Source of the DNA: CAVSJA01 sp963728145
GTDB lineage: Bacteria > Bacteroidota > Bacteroidia > Chitinophagales > Chitinophagaceae
Assembly: GCA_963728145.1 (NCBI GenBank)
Contig: CAVSJA010000006.1
Coordinates: 1-64,000 of the forward strand
Length of the DNA: 64,000 bases
Direction: 5' to 3'
A program made the translations under genes and the position numbers. Shown in pieces: positions 10,856 to 23,700 of this stretch; position 1 is the stretch's first letter, and every line of letters starts with the position of its first letter. A model generated the notes under the pieces. That model had not been told where the DNA came from, made no database searches, and worked only from the letters and a program-made list of their open reading frames with translations.

Positions 10856-12845
10856 ATGAGTAAGATTATTGATATAGGAGTCGAAAGAGATCATATTGAA
10901 GCGCAGACCAAGGCAAGTGGTATTACTGCTCTTTCAGAATTAATTTGGAATTCACTTGATGCAGATGCAACCGAAATTCATATTGATTTTAAGCCTACAA
11001 AACTCGGCGGTTATGAGTATTTAAAGGTATCTGATAATGGACATGGCCTAACGTATGAAAAAGCGCAAGACGTTTTTTCGAGATTGGGAGGATCGGATAA
11101 GAAAATAAGGACACAAAGTCCTGGTGGTCGTAATTATCATGGAAAGGAAGGGAAAAGGGCGCTATAAAAGCCTTGCCCTCGGAGATTTGGTTGAATTCAA
11201 GAGCACATATAACTCTGACAACGGCATCTTTTCTCAGTTTACTGCAAAAATTGATAGGAATACTTTATCAAAAACCGAAATATCTGATCTGAAAAAACTT
11301 AAGAAAGGAACTGGAAAAAGCGGTTTTCAACTCGAAATAAACAATGTAAATCATAAAAATGTTGAATTAGCGGTAAAAAGCGAAACCAGAACAGAATTAG
11401 AAGAGAAATTTGCTTCTTATTGGGTCAGTTATCCCACTTTCAAGATTTTTTTTAATGGAAGGGAATTAGAGTTTAAGTCCCTAATTAAGAACATGCGACA
11501 GGAAACTTTCACTTGTGGACAAAGTGAGGAATCATATCAGTTTACCATTAAAGTAATAGAATGGAACTTTGAAAATAAAAGAAAAACCTACTTATGCAAC
11601 TCTTATGGAATCCCATTCCTTGAAATAAACATCGGTATAAGATCGTCAATTCCAATTTCAGTTTTTGTTCAATCTGATTATATTGAGAATCAGCATAGGG
11701 ACAATACTTTAGACTTTTGGGAGTCCGATTCTATTTTGGCGGAAGTCTATAAGCAATCAAAGAACTTTGCGCGTGACTACGTAAGACAAAGGCTACATTT
11801 TTATTCAAAAGAATTTATTGAAGAGTTAAAGACAAAAGGAATTTATCCATATAAAGAGCCTGCTGAAAATGTTGTTGAGGAAACTAAAAGACAAGTTTTT
11901 GACATTGTTGCTTTGCAACTTCATGAATATTTACCTTCTTTTAATGACCAAGACGATAAAAATAAAAAGCTGACCCTTACACTGATAAGTGAAACCCTAG
12001 AAAATGATGCCAATAGTTTACGAAGGATATTAGGAGAAGTCGTTGAATTGCCGAAAGAAAAAAGGGATGACCTGGCAGATTTACTTGAGAATACTTCGCT
12101 GTCAAATATCATCGATACGATGGCGGAAATAAAAAACCGTTTGCATTTCTTGAATGGATTAGAGCAAATCATCTACGATAAGAAACTAAACCAAGCTTTT
12201 TTGGAAAGAAAACACTTGCACAAAATAATTATTAATGAAACTTGGATTTTTGGAGAACAATATTGTTATGGTGTGGATGATATGACGTTAAAAAATGTTT
12301 TAAAAGCATATTTGAAAGATTGTTTAGGAAGAGATGATTTCGAAGAGATTATCGTTTCTGATGATAATAAAGACTTAGAAATTATCCCGGATGTTTGTTT
12401 ATGGCAGCAGTATAGTTTAGGTAGTGCCGGGAAAGAAAATTTAATAATTGAATTGAAAAAACCTAAGATTGATGCCGGGTTCACAGAAAAAACGCAAATT
12501 GAATCTTATGCTTCGCGTGTTTCCAAGGATCCTCGCTTTCCAAAACAGAAAACGCGATGGAAATTTGTACTTATTACAAGAGATGTAAAGCCAGAATTGG
12601 AGCCTCTATTGAATCAAATAAATAGAAAATATGGTCACATCTCGGAAGGAGAGAATTTTGATGTGTATATCCTTCGCTGGGGCGATGTCATATCGGAGGC
12701 AAAACTTAGACATGAATTTATTAAGGAGAAACTGAATATTAATTTGCAAGACAATCAACAAGGGTTAGATTATTTAAGAAGTAAATACAAAGAGTATCTG
12801 CCACAAAACATAAAAGAAGATGCTAAAACTGACACAGCCGCTTAA
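10856..12845 (+). CDS. GHKL (MORC/Hsp90-like) ATPase with C-terminal nuclease-like domain, one frameshift
   Basis: Two frames joined by one indel near 11,145 give about 660 residues. The N-terminal GHKL ATPase motifs are clear: N-box ELIWNSLDADATEI (E28, N32, D35), G1 box SDNGHG (D60), and the G2 lid GKEGKGRYKSLALG, which spans the break. A middle region resembles the transducer part of MutL/MORC proteins. Near the C-terminus, IIPDVCLWQQYSLGS...LIIELKKPK has the D...ExK spacing of PD-(D/E)XK nucleases. Prokaryotic MORC-like ATPases fused or linked to nucleases are known from conflict systems, so a defence role is likely. It is divergent from the PLD-helicase operon and 160 bases upstream of the GmrSD gene. 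Confidence 0.75.
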
Positions 12846-13007
12846 AGATGTTTTGTTGGCGTGAGTTAATCTAGGTTATTTGGTTATATATATTTTGAGT
12901 AAACTCTATATAAATATTCACAAACTGGAAAGTGGCCTTAAATCTGTAATAACCTTGCTAATTTCAACCCTAAGCACAGAAATTACTCTCTGATAAAATA
13001 CTCCTAA

Positions 13008-14812
13008 ATGCAAATTCAAAAGTACTCTGTCAATCAACATCAGATTTCCACTTTTCTTGCATTCGTTAAAGACGGGCAAATTGCCATCCCTGAAGTCCAG
13101 CGGCCATTTGTATGGGAAAGTGCGCGAGTTAGAGATTTAATGGATAGTTTATACAAAGGTTATCCTGTTGGGTATGTGATCACTTGGCAAAATCCAGATG
13201 TAAGGTTGAAGGATGGCAAATTGTCCCATGGGAAGAAGATATTGATAGATGGACAGCAAAGAATTACTGCTCTAAAAGCAGCGGTGTTGGGAGACTGGGT
13301 AGTGAATGATGACTACGATAGAGTAAGGATAAAAATAGCCTTCAATCCGCTAACTGAGATGTTCGAAGTTCAAAATCCAGCCATCTTAAAGGACAAGACG
13401 TGGATTCCGGATATTTCAGAAATAATGAATTCCGGAAGTTTGATACAGACAATAACACATTATGCAACCCAAAATACTGGGGTGGCGATGCTCGAAAGGT
13501 AGAATCTTCGATCAGTAATCTACTAAGTATTCAACACAAGCAGATAGGCGTGATTGAGTTAGCGCATGATCTGGATATCGATACGGTCACTGAAATATTT
13601 GTCAGAATCAACTCAAAAGGTGTTGCTTTAAGCCAAGCAGACTTTGGCAATGAGTAAGATGGCTGCTAATGAACGATTGGACGGTCATAACCTTCGCAAG
13701 ACTATTGATTATTTCTGTCACTTGACTGTTGCCCCGCAATTTTATGAGCATATTCGAGATCATGATAAGGAATTCGCAGATACTGATTTCTTCAAAAAAA
13801 TGATTTGGCTAAAAGATGAGAAGGACGACCTGTATGATCCTGATTATAACGATATGTTACGCGTGTCTTTTACCTACGAATTTGAACGAGGGAAATTGTC
13901 CGACCTGGTTAGTCTTTTAAGCGGCAGGAATTTTGTTTACTAAGGGATATGAAGAATCAATTGCAGAGGAAACATATGCCAGAATGAAAGGGAGTGTGTT
14001 GAATTTCATGAATGAAAATCATTTCAAGAAATTTATCGTTAATGATTATTCGTTCATCGGGATTCATAATTCCAGAAATGGTACGATCACAAAACTCATT
14101 AAATTTTGCATATATTCTGTACCTCAAATTGCGCAATGATGGCGTGCCACAAGCAGATGTTGAACGATATGTAAGAAGGTGGTTTGTTTATTCAATTCTC
14201 ACATCTAGGTACTCCGGCTCTCCTGAAAGCACAATTGATTTCGATATAAAGCAAATTAGTTCTAAGTCCTTTCAGGAATATTTCAGGTCCTGTTGAAGAA
14301 GCTGAGTTGTCAGACGCATTTTGGGAATTTGGGCTAGTTCAGCGATTGGAAACAGCTGCGCCAAATAGTCCTTATATCAATTTATTTTTTGCAAGCATGG
14401 TTAAGACCAACGATAAGGGATTTTTATCCAGAAGACATAACGGTACAAAGCCTTATCGAAACAAAGGGAGACATACATCATATTTTCCCCAGACATTATT
14501 TAAAACAGAATTCAAAGTCTAGATCAGAGTATAACCAATTAGCCAATTTCGTTATGATGCAGCAAGAAATTAATATCGCCATCGGTAACAAGTCGCCGGA
14601 TATTTATTTCAAGCAAATCAGGGAACAATGCGAAGGTGGAGCAAGGAAATATGGGGCAATAAATACTGTCGAGGAATTATCTTCCAATTTGAAAACGCAT
14701 TGTATTCCGGGAATCTATTTTTGAAATGAATATTGATCAATATGATGAATTCTTAAAAGAAAGGCGGAACCTAATTGCAAGAAAAATCAAAAATTATTAT
14801 CAAAGTCTTTAA
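13008..14812 (+). pseudogene. gmrSD: GmrSD-like type IV restriction enzyme (DUF262 + HNH DUF1524), multiply frameshifted
   Basis: About 600 codons with roughly six frame changes (open pieces 13008-13502, 13400-13657, 13644-13943, 13933-14139, 14012-14296, 14307-14522 and 14389-14724). The N-terminal DUF262 (GmrS) part has IPEVQRPFVW at residues 27-36 and the ParB-like nucleotide-binding ILIDGQQRITAL around residue 84. The C-terminal DUF1524 (GmrD) part has DIHHIFPRHYL, the His-Asn-His nuclease start, followed by YNQLANFVMMQQEINIAIGN. The true end is FLKERRNLIARKIKNYY and TAA 14810-14812. GmrSD cuts glucosylated hydroxymethylcytosine DNA; relatives act on other modified phage DNA. It stands alone between the GHKL ATPase and the convergent helicase gene. 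Confidence 0.82.
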
Positions 14813-14875
14813 TATTGAGAAATAGAATGGATAATCTTCGATATATTGCGTATGATCATTCGGAGAATTAGTCGC

Positions 14876-17800
14876 CTAGTTCTTCTTTTCTAAAAACAAT
14901 TCGGGCAACAAAATCTTCACGTCAATATTTTTTTCTTTATCCTTCCAATACACTATAAAATTGACATTCGCATTTTGCAGTTTGAATCCCTTCTTCAACC
15001 ACAAGGCTAACGCAGCCTTGAAAGGTTGGGAAAACCGTAAAACCTTTTCGCCATTTGCATTTCCTAGCCCATCGTCAAGAATTGATAAGGGAGCTCCGCT
15101 GTACAAATTATTTATGCGGTGTTGTACATATTCAAAATAATAAAGTTGAACATCCTTGTGATTTAACAGAACAGCGATTCGCTCAACCTCTCCATATTGC
15201 TTGTTATCGTTGCCTGTAAGTGAGATTTTCAGTTTTAATATTCTTTAGGTAGGTGCCGTTGTAATGAATGGCTAGATTTGTTTTTGCCCTTGTGATGGCA
15301 ACATATAATTGTCGCTTTTCCTCGTCAGTATTTGGCGTAAACCCATTAAGCAATAGAAAGACATTATTAAATTCTTTGCCCTTTGCTTTATGTATAGTGG
15401 AAACAAAAATTGTTTCGTTATCAAGTTTGGTAAAATCTTCTAATTTGGACTCAAACAGAAAGGTTTTCCAGTCCGTCTTATATTTCTTAACCGGATTTGT
15501 CATTGGCGAACTGATTGATAGCGGTCAAAGCGATATCAAGTTTTGTGCTTTGTCGGAACTGTTCTGAGAGATTTCGATGGGCTAAATTCCATTCCTCGTC
15601 CCAAATAAGCGGTGAGTCCGGATTGCTATTTAGCTGTTCGGAAAAGTATCTGATCTCATAAAGATTGCTCACAGGAAATCCATCGTTGCTCTGGATTAGC
15701 TTGCAATCAATCCCTTTTTGACCTAACAGGCCAGTCAACAGGACAGCTTCTTCATTTGTCTTCGTTAGTATGCACGTACTTCCACTTAAGTCGGTTCGCT
15801 CAATTGTTTCAGTAAGCGGAAGTATCAAATGCTGACTGCTGTACTGAATTACATTGATATTGCCATTATCCTGTTGATTTGCATAGCCCGGAGTAGTTTT
15901 TAAACGTTTTGAGACGCGCTGAATCCACTGATTTGAATAATCAACAATATTGTTCTTGCTCCTATAGTTATGAACCAGTTCATACTTCGTGGCATTTTTC
16001 TCAACGATAAATTGCTGCATGAATTTAGAATCTGATCCTCTGAAGCTGTAAATATTTTGATCATCGTCTCCCACGAGAATTACTCGCATTTCTTCATTTT
16101 GTTCGATCAAAGCCTTTACGAGTTCGTATTCATCTGCACTCATATCCTGTGCTTCATCGATTACCAGTACAGCTTTTGTGATTCGACTTCTTTCTATTTC
16201 GCCACTATATATTTTTTCTAAAGTAGTTTTCAAAATAGTGTCAGCTTGTTTCAGGTCTCCAACCCTACCCAATAAATCAAAACAGTAGGAATGGAAGGTT
16301 TTGATTTCAATAAAATTGGCCGCATTGCCAATTAGTTCTAATAGCTTTCGTTTGAATTCTGTGGCCGCAGCCCTGGAAAAAGTTAACATGAGCAATTGTT
16401 CATGTTTAACATCCTCAGTTAGGAGCAACGAAGCTAGTTTATGTACGAGCACTCTAGTCTTTCCGCTTCCGGGTCCAGCTGCAACAGCTATGTATTGATT
16501 TTGTGAGTCGTTGACAATTTCAAGTTGATCCGGCGATAACTCTCCAAAAAGTTTTTTAAATTTTTCGGGGGTTAGAGGTCTTTTGATTTCGTCTTGCCGG
16601 CTGCCAGGAAAATACTTTTGGAGAAATGAAGGATAGTTAAGAGAGAAATAATCTTCCACAAACTGCAGAGCTTCATTATAATTTCTTATCATTTTCTTTG
16701 CATACTCGCCGACTATATGAATTTGTTGTACTTTCTGCTGATAGTGCATAGCAAGTTTTTCATAATCGCTCTTCTTATATTGAATTTGATTGTTTTGTTC
16801 CAGCCTATTGATTGAAAGTTTGTTATAGATCACTAAGAAGCCACCTTCAATCTTAATGCTCTCTATCCTTGAGAGAAAGAACAAGGTATCTTCAATATCA
16901 TCAATTGAGATTGGGGTTGAAAACATTCCTAGCTTAATAACCGCCATTTCTTTCAATTCCTGGACAGAAAACTCAATTAAGACTTCGTCCTGATTTGGTC
17001 CAGCAATCGCTTTTGATTTTTCATACAGGGATTCTACAATAACTCTACTCAGCAGATGTCTTTTTTCAAGTTTGCTTTGGAGGTCTGTCTTTCTTAGTAT
17101 TAAGACAATATTGATATGATAACTGGAACCTTCAGAGTATTGCTTTTTAATCCAATTTTTAATGGTCCAAAAATTCAATATTGTTTTTATTTTGTTCACT
17201 GTGCAATCCGCTGAGCCGCCTTCGATGCAAGTTTCATTAAGTTCTTTTAAGTTTTGAGCTGATTCCCCATCATTCAAAGAATTCAACAGGAAGTTTTCAA
17301 TTTTCCTATAACTCTCAACAATATTAAGTGTGCGATTGGAGTTTTCCCCTCGCTTAATAAATGCAGTGAGGTCCTTTGCATCGGCTAATATGTTTTCTTC
17401 ACGCAATAACTCAATTATCCGAATAACTTTTTCTTTGAAAATTCCAAGCTGGTCCGAAATGTAATCCACCCTGGACTCTGCCTCTTCTTCCGTTGAAAGT
17501 CTTTTGCTCTTACTGGAGAATAATTTTTTGATAATTCTTACTGCTTGTACCTTTTGAACTTCATCAAATCTTTCAGATTCTTTAATACGGGTAATTGCTT
17601 CATTTGCTGATTTACTTAGAATGCTATTTGCGAAAACGCGAGGCATATTCTGTCCTCTTTTTAAGTATCCCGAATCCTCCAAAGCGGCAATAGCGGTAGT
17701 TATTCTTGTTTTAATATCCATTATTCCATCATCCCAACCGGCCTTTCTTGCAATTTCCAGTGCGGAATTTGATACTTTGTCTCTTGTTCGTGTTAATTCT

Positions 17801-19678
17801 TTAATTGCTTTCCAAACCTGGTTGATTTCTTTGCTCGTGATTTTTGTTTGATTCAGTAAGACAAAATGTTTGTCGAGATCTTCTTCATTGAAGAGTACGA
17901 AGCATTCTGCATCGATATTTTCATCACGCCCAGCCCGGCCCGCTTCCTGAACGTAGCTTTCCAGGGAATCTGAAATATCATAATGGATGACAGCCCCCAC
18001 GTCGCTTTTATCAACACCCATTCCGAAAGCTGAAGTAGCCACCATTATCTTTACTTCGCCATTCATAAAGGCATTCTGATTTGAAGTTTTTTCTTCCTTA
18101 TCCATTTTTCCGTGGTAAGGTTTTGCTTCAAAACCATCATTTGTTAAACGTTCAGCGAGTTTATATGCGCGATTTGTTCTAGACACGTATACAATAGACG
18201 GACAATCCTTTGATTCAATAATAGTTCTTAGTTGACTGTACTTCTCCTCATCATTATTGCGCTGGATAACTTGGTAGTGCAAGTTGGTTCTCGTAGAGTT
18301 GGCCCTGAATAGCTCAATATCAAGGTTCAGTTTTTCCTTGAAATATTTTTGGATGTCTTCAATAACTTTCTGCTTTGCCGTGGCAGTAAAACAGGAAACC
18401 GGAATTGATTCCTCGAGATTCTTCTGTTTTTGAAGATTCTTAATAAAATCACCAATATATAAGTAGTCTACTCTAAAGTCTTGCCCCCAAGATGAAAAGC
18501 AGTGAGCTTCATCTATAACAAACCTCGCGATCTTTCGCTTTAACAATAGTCGCTCTATCGTTACGGATCGTAGCGATTCGGGAGATATGTAAAGGATACT
18601 CGCAAGACCCGATTCGACCCGTTCAAAAGCCTTTCCTCTTTCAATTGGATCAAGGAGACCATTAATTGTAACAGCTTCTGTTATTCCTTTTTTCTCAAGG
18701 TTATCAACCTGGTCTTTCATTAAAGATTGCAGAGGAGAAATTATTACCGTAAGCGCCTTTGCATTTTCGCCACTGATAAGTGCCGGCAGCTGAAAGGTGA
18801 TTGATTTGCCTCCACCCGTTGGAAAGACTACGAGTATTGATTTATTTTGAATGGCTGCCTTTACAGCATTTTCTTGTAAAGGTTTGCCGCCGTACGAGCG
18901 AAATGACGAAAAACCAAAATGGCGGTTAAGGGCTGTATACGGATTAAGCGCTTTATTGCAGTATTCACAACCTGGTAGGCACGGACTATTTCTCAATAGG
19001 AACAAAATTCGTTCGACTGCAGGATGATTCCTTAGTACCCAGGGCGGAGTTATTGAATATCTATCATTACAATTTAGTAACGCTAAAGCGTAAGCAAGTG
19101 AAATAGGCTGCTCTCTAATGAAACTGTTAAGGTCGCTATGCTCACAGAAGTTATTTTTGAAGATTTCTCTAATTAATTTCTCCAAATCATAATTCCCGTT
19201 TTCAGTAAATTTTACGTATTTAAAAAAATTTCTAAACTCAATTTTCTGATGAAGCAATTTATAAAAGATGATCTGGAGTTTTTCCGGCAAATGACGAAAG
19301 GCATTGACTTCATCATGAAATAAATCTCTCGCTTTCTTGGCATCATTCAGAGGATTGCTTAGTTCCTCTATCTGAAGTTTATCGTCTTTGAGAAGATGGT
19401 GATAAGGGTTTTTGGGAAACAATAAAGGAGACAGTAGTAGAGTATCGATTGCTTTTGTCACACCAAACCCACGTCTCACCAGTTACTTTTTCTACATATT
19501 TAAGATCATGGGCAAAAATGTTGTGTCCACAAATGAATTCTGAATCCTTTAGAAACTCAATAAAGTCATGAATTTGATTTTTGTGAAACGAGGCTTCGTC
19601 AGATCTAAAAGCTCCGATGTCCAGAATTTTGCCGTTTTCTGGATTTACTTCAAGATCAAAAAAGGCAATTCCGCTCAT
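14876..19678 (-). CDS. DEDD exonuclease - RecQ helicase - UvrD helicase fusion, frameshifted near both ends
   Basis: About 1,600 residues; the central 1,330 codons (15487-19479) are uninterrupted. The N-terminus (19379-19678) has a DnaQ-like exonuclease: FFDLEV and GHNIFAHDLKYV, then after an indel HLLKDDKL...NPLNDAKKARDLF. A Cys cluster (CLPGCEYC) precedes a RecQ core: Walker A FPTGGGKS (about residue 287), VIDEAHCFSSWG, FTATA, YQEAGRAGRD-like SYVQEAGRAGRD. The C-terminal third is UvrD/PcrA: AAGPGSGKT (about residue 1067), LVIDEAQDM, GDDDQNIYSFRG, and after an indel near 15,490 STIHKAKGKEF and LYVAITRAKT. It ends in a small domain (FIVYWKDKEKNIDVKILLPEL). It joins opposite-type helicase motors to a 3'-5' exonuclease, suited to DNA repair or defence. 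Further breaks are near 19,480 and 15,235. Confidence 0.85.
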
Positions 19679-19987
19679 AACTGGGGAATGAGGTTCAGGG
19701 TAATCTCAAGGTACTTCAGATATATTCACCTGCAAAACGCTACATCAATGCATGTCATTGCGTTCTCCAATCAGCCGAATAAGTCAGTCCCAATTTCGGA
19801 ATAGTTTTTTGCGCAGTTTCAATTGTTTAGATGTGATAACTGGATACAATCCAAAGAATCTTATTGTATTACCAGTGCGTGGCAATTTCGCTACCGGGAC
19901 GTAATCTCACCCCTATATTGTCGCATTTCAACCCGTCCACTATCAGATATTCTATAGAATTTTGAGTTTATACAAAACCAACTTCAC
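19679..19987. other. Intergenic, nothing recognised
   Basis: Divergent spacer between the helicase fusion and the DoxX-like gene. It should contain both promoters. I see no repeat, RNA gene or convincing operator. Confidence 0.4.
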
Positions 19988-20431
19988 ATGAAAAAGAAAA
20001 TTCTCTTCGTACTGTGCCTTCTCCTTGGCCTGATGTTCATCAACTCCGGACTAAACAAATTTTTTAATTACATGCCGGCACCTAAGGACATGCCGGAAGA
20101 TACCATGAAAATGTTTGGTGGTATGATGCAGATTCCTTGGCTGATGCCACTGATTGGCATAGCCGAAATTGTAGGCGGCATACTGATCATAATCCCCAAA
20201 TACCGTGCAGTAGGTGCCCTAATTCTCTTCCCGGTATTGGTTGGCATCTTGCTAACACATTTTATTGTGGCACCGGAGGGTTTGGCTATTCCACTTGTTA
20301 TGACTGCAATTTTTATTTGGGTGATTATTGATAATCGGGATAAGTATCTGCGCCTTGTTGGTAAAAGGTTTGAAGTCTCGATCAGCGATGACTACTTTAT
20401 GTGTTGCTTTTTTTTGATTATTGATTATTAA
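19988..20431 (+). CDS. DoxX-family membrane protein
   Basis: 147 residues with four hydrophobic segments: LFVLCLLLGLMFINSGLNKF near the start, then PWLMPLIGIAEIVGGILIII, AVGALILFPVLVGILLTHF and LVMTAIFIWVII. The first segment with NSGLNKF and the following AEIVGG are typical of DoxX/DoxD-like proteins, small integral membrane proteins of mostly unknown role. The last residues (CFFLIIDY and the stop) are encoded by the start of an AT-rich repeat, so the natural C-terminus probably ended near DNRDKYLRLV and was extended by repeat insertion. It looks monocistronic. Confidence 0.7.
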   Translation: MKKKILFVLCLLLGLMFINSGLNKFFNYMPAPKDMPEDTMKMFGGMMQIPWLMPLIGIAEIVGGILIIIPKYRAVGALILFPVLVGILLTHFIVAPEGLAIPLVMTAIFIWVIIDNRDKYLRLVGKRFEVSISDDYFMCCFFLIIDY

Positions 20432-20510
20432 TTATTAATTATTTATTCTCGGACTAATCAGCAGCTCGCCAACCCAGCGGAGCAATAATCAATAATTAAT
20501 ACCGAATAAT
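20414..20510. repeat. AT-rich inverted repeat overlapping the DoxX gene end
   Basis: One arm is a run of ATTATTGATTATTAATTATT type units from 20,414. The other, about 70 bases away, is AATAATCAATAATTAAT near 20,483-20,499. The arms are complementary over most of their length and could form a hairpin in the 3' end of the DoxX-like mRNA. The first arm encodes the last residues and stop of that gene. Confidence 0.6.
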
Positions 20511-20747
20511 CAGGACGCTTTGAGGGATGCATGTAGTTTGACGGCAATTCATGGTTTTCTCTCCATAGAATTATGCGTTTCGAACGTTGTAGCAATTGTG
20601 TCAAAACCGGTCATTTATTGTACCGGGAACAAACACTTTATAGATTTTTACCTTTTTAATGTTATCGCGCATTAAACAATGTTTCCCACGACAAGATTCC
20701 CTCGTCAAATAAGTTTTACTACTCTCTCAAAAATTAAAAGCGACAAC

Positions 20748-23700
20748 ATGGCAAACCTCATCAACTCACAGCGTTCGCTGTTAAAGGCGACATATGTTCC
20801 AACACAATCAAAAAACGGCCCTCCAGAAAATACCAACCGCGTCGTCGAAAAAGTAGCGATGATAAGACAACTGAATATTCAACCGTCAGAATTTGATCGG
20901 CTTGCACAAGACCCGGCAGTCCTGGCCCTCAGGGTTACCCCTGGGCCTGTCACCGACAACCCTTTTTCGAAGAGGAGTTTTCCTTTGCTGGATCTCGTTC
21001 GGGTGTTGGTCAACGATAATTCTTCGGTTACTACCAGTCGGTATGCTCCCCTGCTCGCATCGGTTTCTGTTACTGACCTTAATGTGCTGGGACAGGCGCT
21101 CGCCACGGAAAGAAAACGGATTGCGGATATTGCTGATAACCGAATGACTCAAATCATAACTTCATTTCACAAGGAAAACCCCAAGGCTAAGGTTAATCGT
21201 AAAGATGCAATGGTCTGGGCGATAAAAAAAGATGATCCTGCCGCTCTTCATTTACAAAATTTGGTGAGATCAAGGGCCTCTGTTAAGCTGGAAAAACTGG
21301 GGGATGCCGATACTACTGTGGCCTTTACAGATAATGCGGCAACTGATGCTGCCGATACGCTAAGTATAGTGAATGGTTTTCTCGATCGTTTTAAAGTTGA
21401 ACCAGTTGGTCGCCTGCATTTGGAGCGTATCGAAATGACTCCAGTAGGTATCGAGCACGGTGAGCTGGTGCATTCAGTTCCATTAACTCCGCACGAAAAG
21501 GTCAATATCAGTCATCGTGAATGGAGCACAACAACGCAGACTTTTGAGAATATTGTTTCTGATTCCTTCACTGGGTATAGTGAGCAAGGCGTTGCTGAAA
21601 AAACTGATATCTCACAGGCAACTACAAACGAATCCAGACAGCAATCTTCGCTGGATGTGAACGGTAGCGTTTCTGCGAGTTATTCAGGTGCAGGTTTTTC
21701 AGTTACAGCCAGTACCGGAGTTGATTATAATACCCATTCGGACGACTTCAAGTCAGTAAAGGATAGTCTAGCTCATTCTGTTGCTGTCACTCGGACGGCT
21801 TCAGCCCGATCAAGAAAAGATCATAAGATCAGTTTCAGAACTTCTTCTGTTGCAGGAACGGAAGATCTTGCAGTACGCACGTTGGAAAATACTACCAACA
21901 ATGCCGTGCGTGTGGATTACTTCCAATTGATGCGTAAATGGAAGGTAGACCTGATCCGCTATGGGCTGCGGATGACTTATGATATCGTCATTCCCAATCC
22001 AGGCAATGATCTTGTCGTAAAGGTGAAGGAACTTTATGACCTTTCCCAGCAGATCTCCATGCCACATGTATTTACTGTGCAGCTGATCGATATTACTACC
22101 AGTAACTGGAAAAATTATGAGCAGGCATTTGGTGTAGAACTTGAGCCACCACCTCTTGACCCTTTCATGATCATGATGAGCGGTAACCTTCAACCGTCTA
22201 TTGATAAATTCTTTTTCGGACCAATTGATTTTGATGTTCCTGACGGATATGCAATTACGGGAGGACATTTTCACGCGCAGGTACATTTGGATGGAGGTAA
22301 TTTTAATAGTGGTCACCGGGCGCAGATCAATCTAACGGGAGAGAATGCGGGACCGGGTACCACCCCACGTATTGGTAATGAATTCACAACAACTGATGGA
22401 GCACTTGAAGTGGACCTTTCTGTCAATACAGTAGTTGGGCACACTGGAAAAATTTCTTTATTGTATAATTATTACAATGTCGAGAGTGGTGGCTGGCTGC
22501 TTAATATCCAGGCATCACCAACAACCGAAGCCATCGGTAACTGGCAGGCAAAGGTTTGGGCGCAGGTTAGGGACGCTGACGAGGCAAGATACCAGGCCAA
22601 TTTATCTAAGTTGAATGATCGCAAAGAGCAACTCCAAAAAGAGTTGGGGGATTTTGACGCATTGACTTTACGTAGGATGGAACGTGAGGAAATCATGAAA
22701 GGAGTTCTTCAATGGCTGTTCGGTCCTTCGTTTCAGTTGCAGCCAGGTGTGCTGGATTTTATTCTCGATGATCCCGATACAAGCGTATTCAAATCTAACA
22801 ATGCAGGTGCATGGCAAGCGATCCTTTCTTATGGCGAATACATCAAGTACATACATAATGCGATTGAATGGGAAAATGTTTTGTTCTTTCCCTATCCATA
22901 CTTCTGGGATGCCACTACCAGGTGGCCATTTAAAATGTTTTTAGTTCATCCAGATCCGACGCACCGTGCTTTCATCAGAGCAGGTTGTGCAAGGGTTGTG
23001 CTGACGATACGTCCAGGCTTTGAAGAAAGTTTCGCAAATTTCATGGAAACGTATTCCTTAACCGGCGTGCTCACCAGTACCCATCCATATATTTCAATTG
23101 GCAATGAGATTCGCAATTTCGCAATGACCAACTACGAAGCTATTCCCCCCGCAAATCCCGATAAGAATGTCCGCCCCTTATTATTTCCGGAGCAGCGAAA
23201 GGCCTGGGCCGACATGCAAAAGTTAATCCTGCTGATCGAGCAGCTGAATACGACTCGCCACAATATAACCATTAGTGCAATCGCTGGTGCAGGTTCGAGC
23301 CAATGCACGCCATCATCAATGGCAGGTATTGAGTATGGAACTCCGATCACCGTTGATAGTGGTGCCAACCAGGAAACGGTTACGGTTATTGGAACGACAG
23401 CCAACACATTTACAGCAGTGTTTACGTTGGCCCATGCAGCAAATACTGCGGCGGTAATTGACAATAGCGTTAACCTTTATCCTAAGACCCTTGCCGAACT
23501 GGCCCCAATGGTGAATAATGCCACATTGCCACTTACAGATCCTTGGGGAAATAATTTCGTATATACTTGTCCGGGGCTTCACGGCGATTTCGATCTGGTT
23601 TGCTTAGGAATGGACAATCAACCGGGCGGAGAAGGCCTTGATGCGGACATCAATAGCTGGGCAGAAGGTTCTGTGGTTTCTACCTGGTATGAATATACGC

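Noticed and set aside
21810..22316. Reverse-strand open frame of 168 codons inside the large protein gene
   Set aside because: It is antisense to a long uninterrupted gene with good domain evidence and has no recognisable product.
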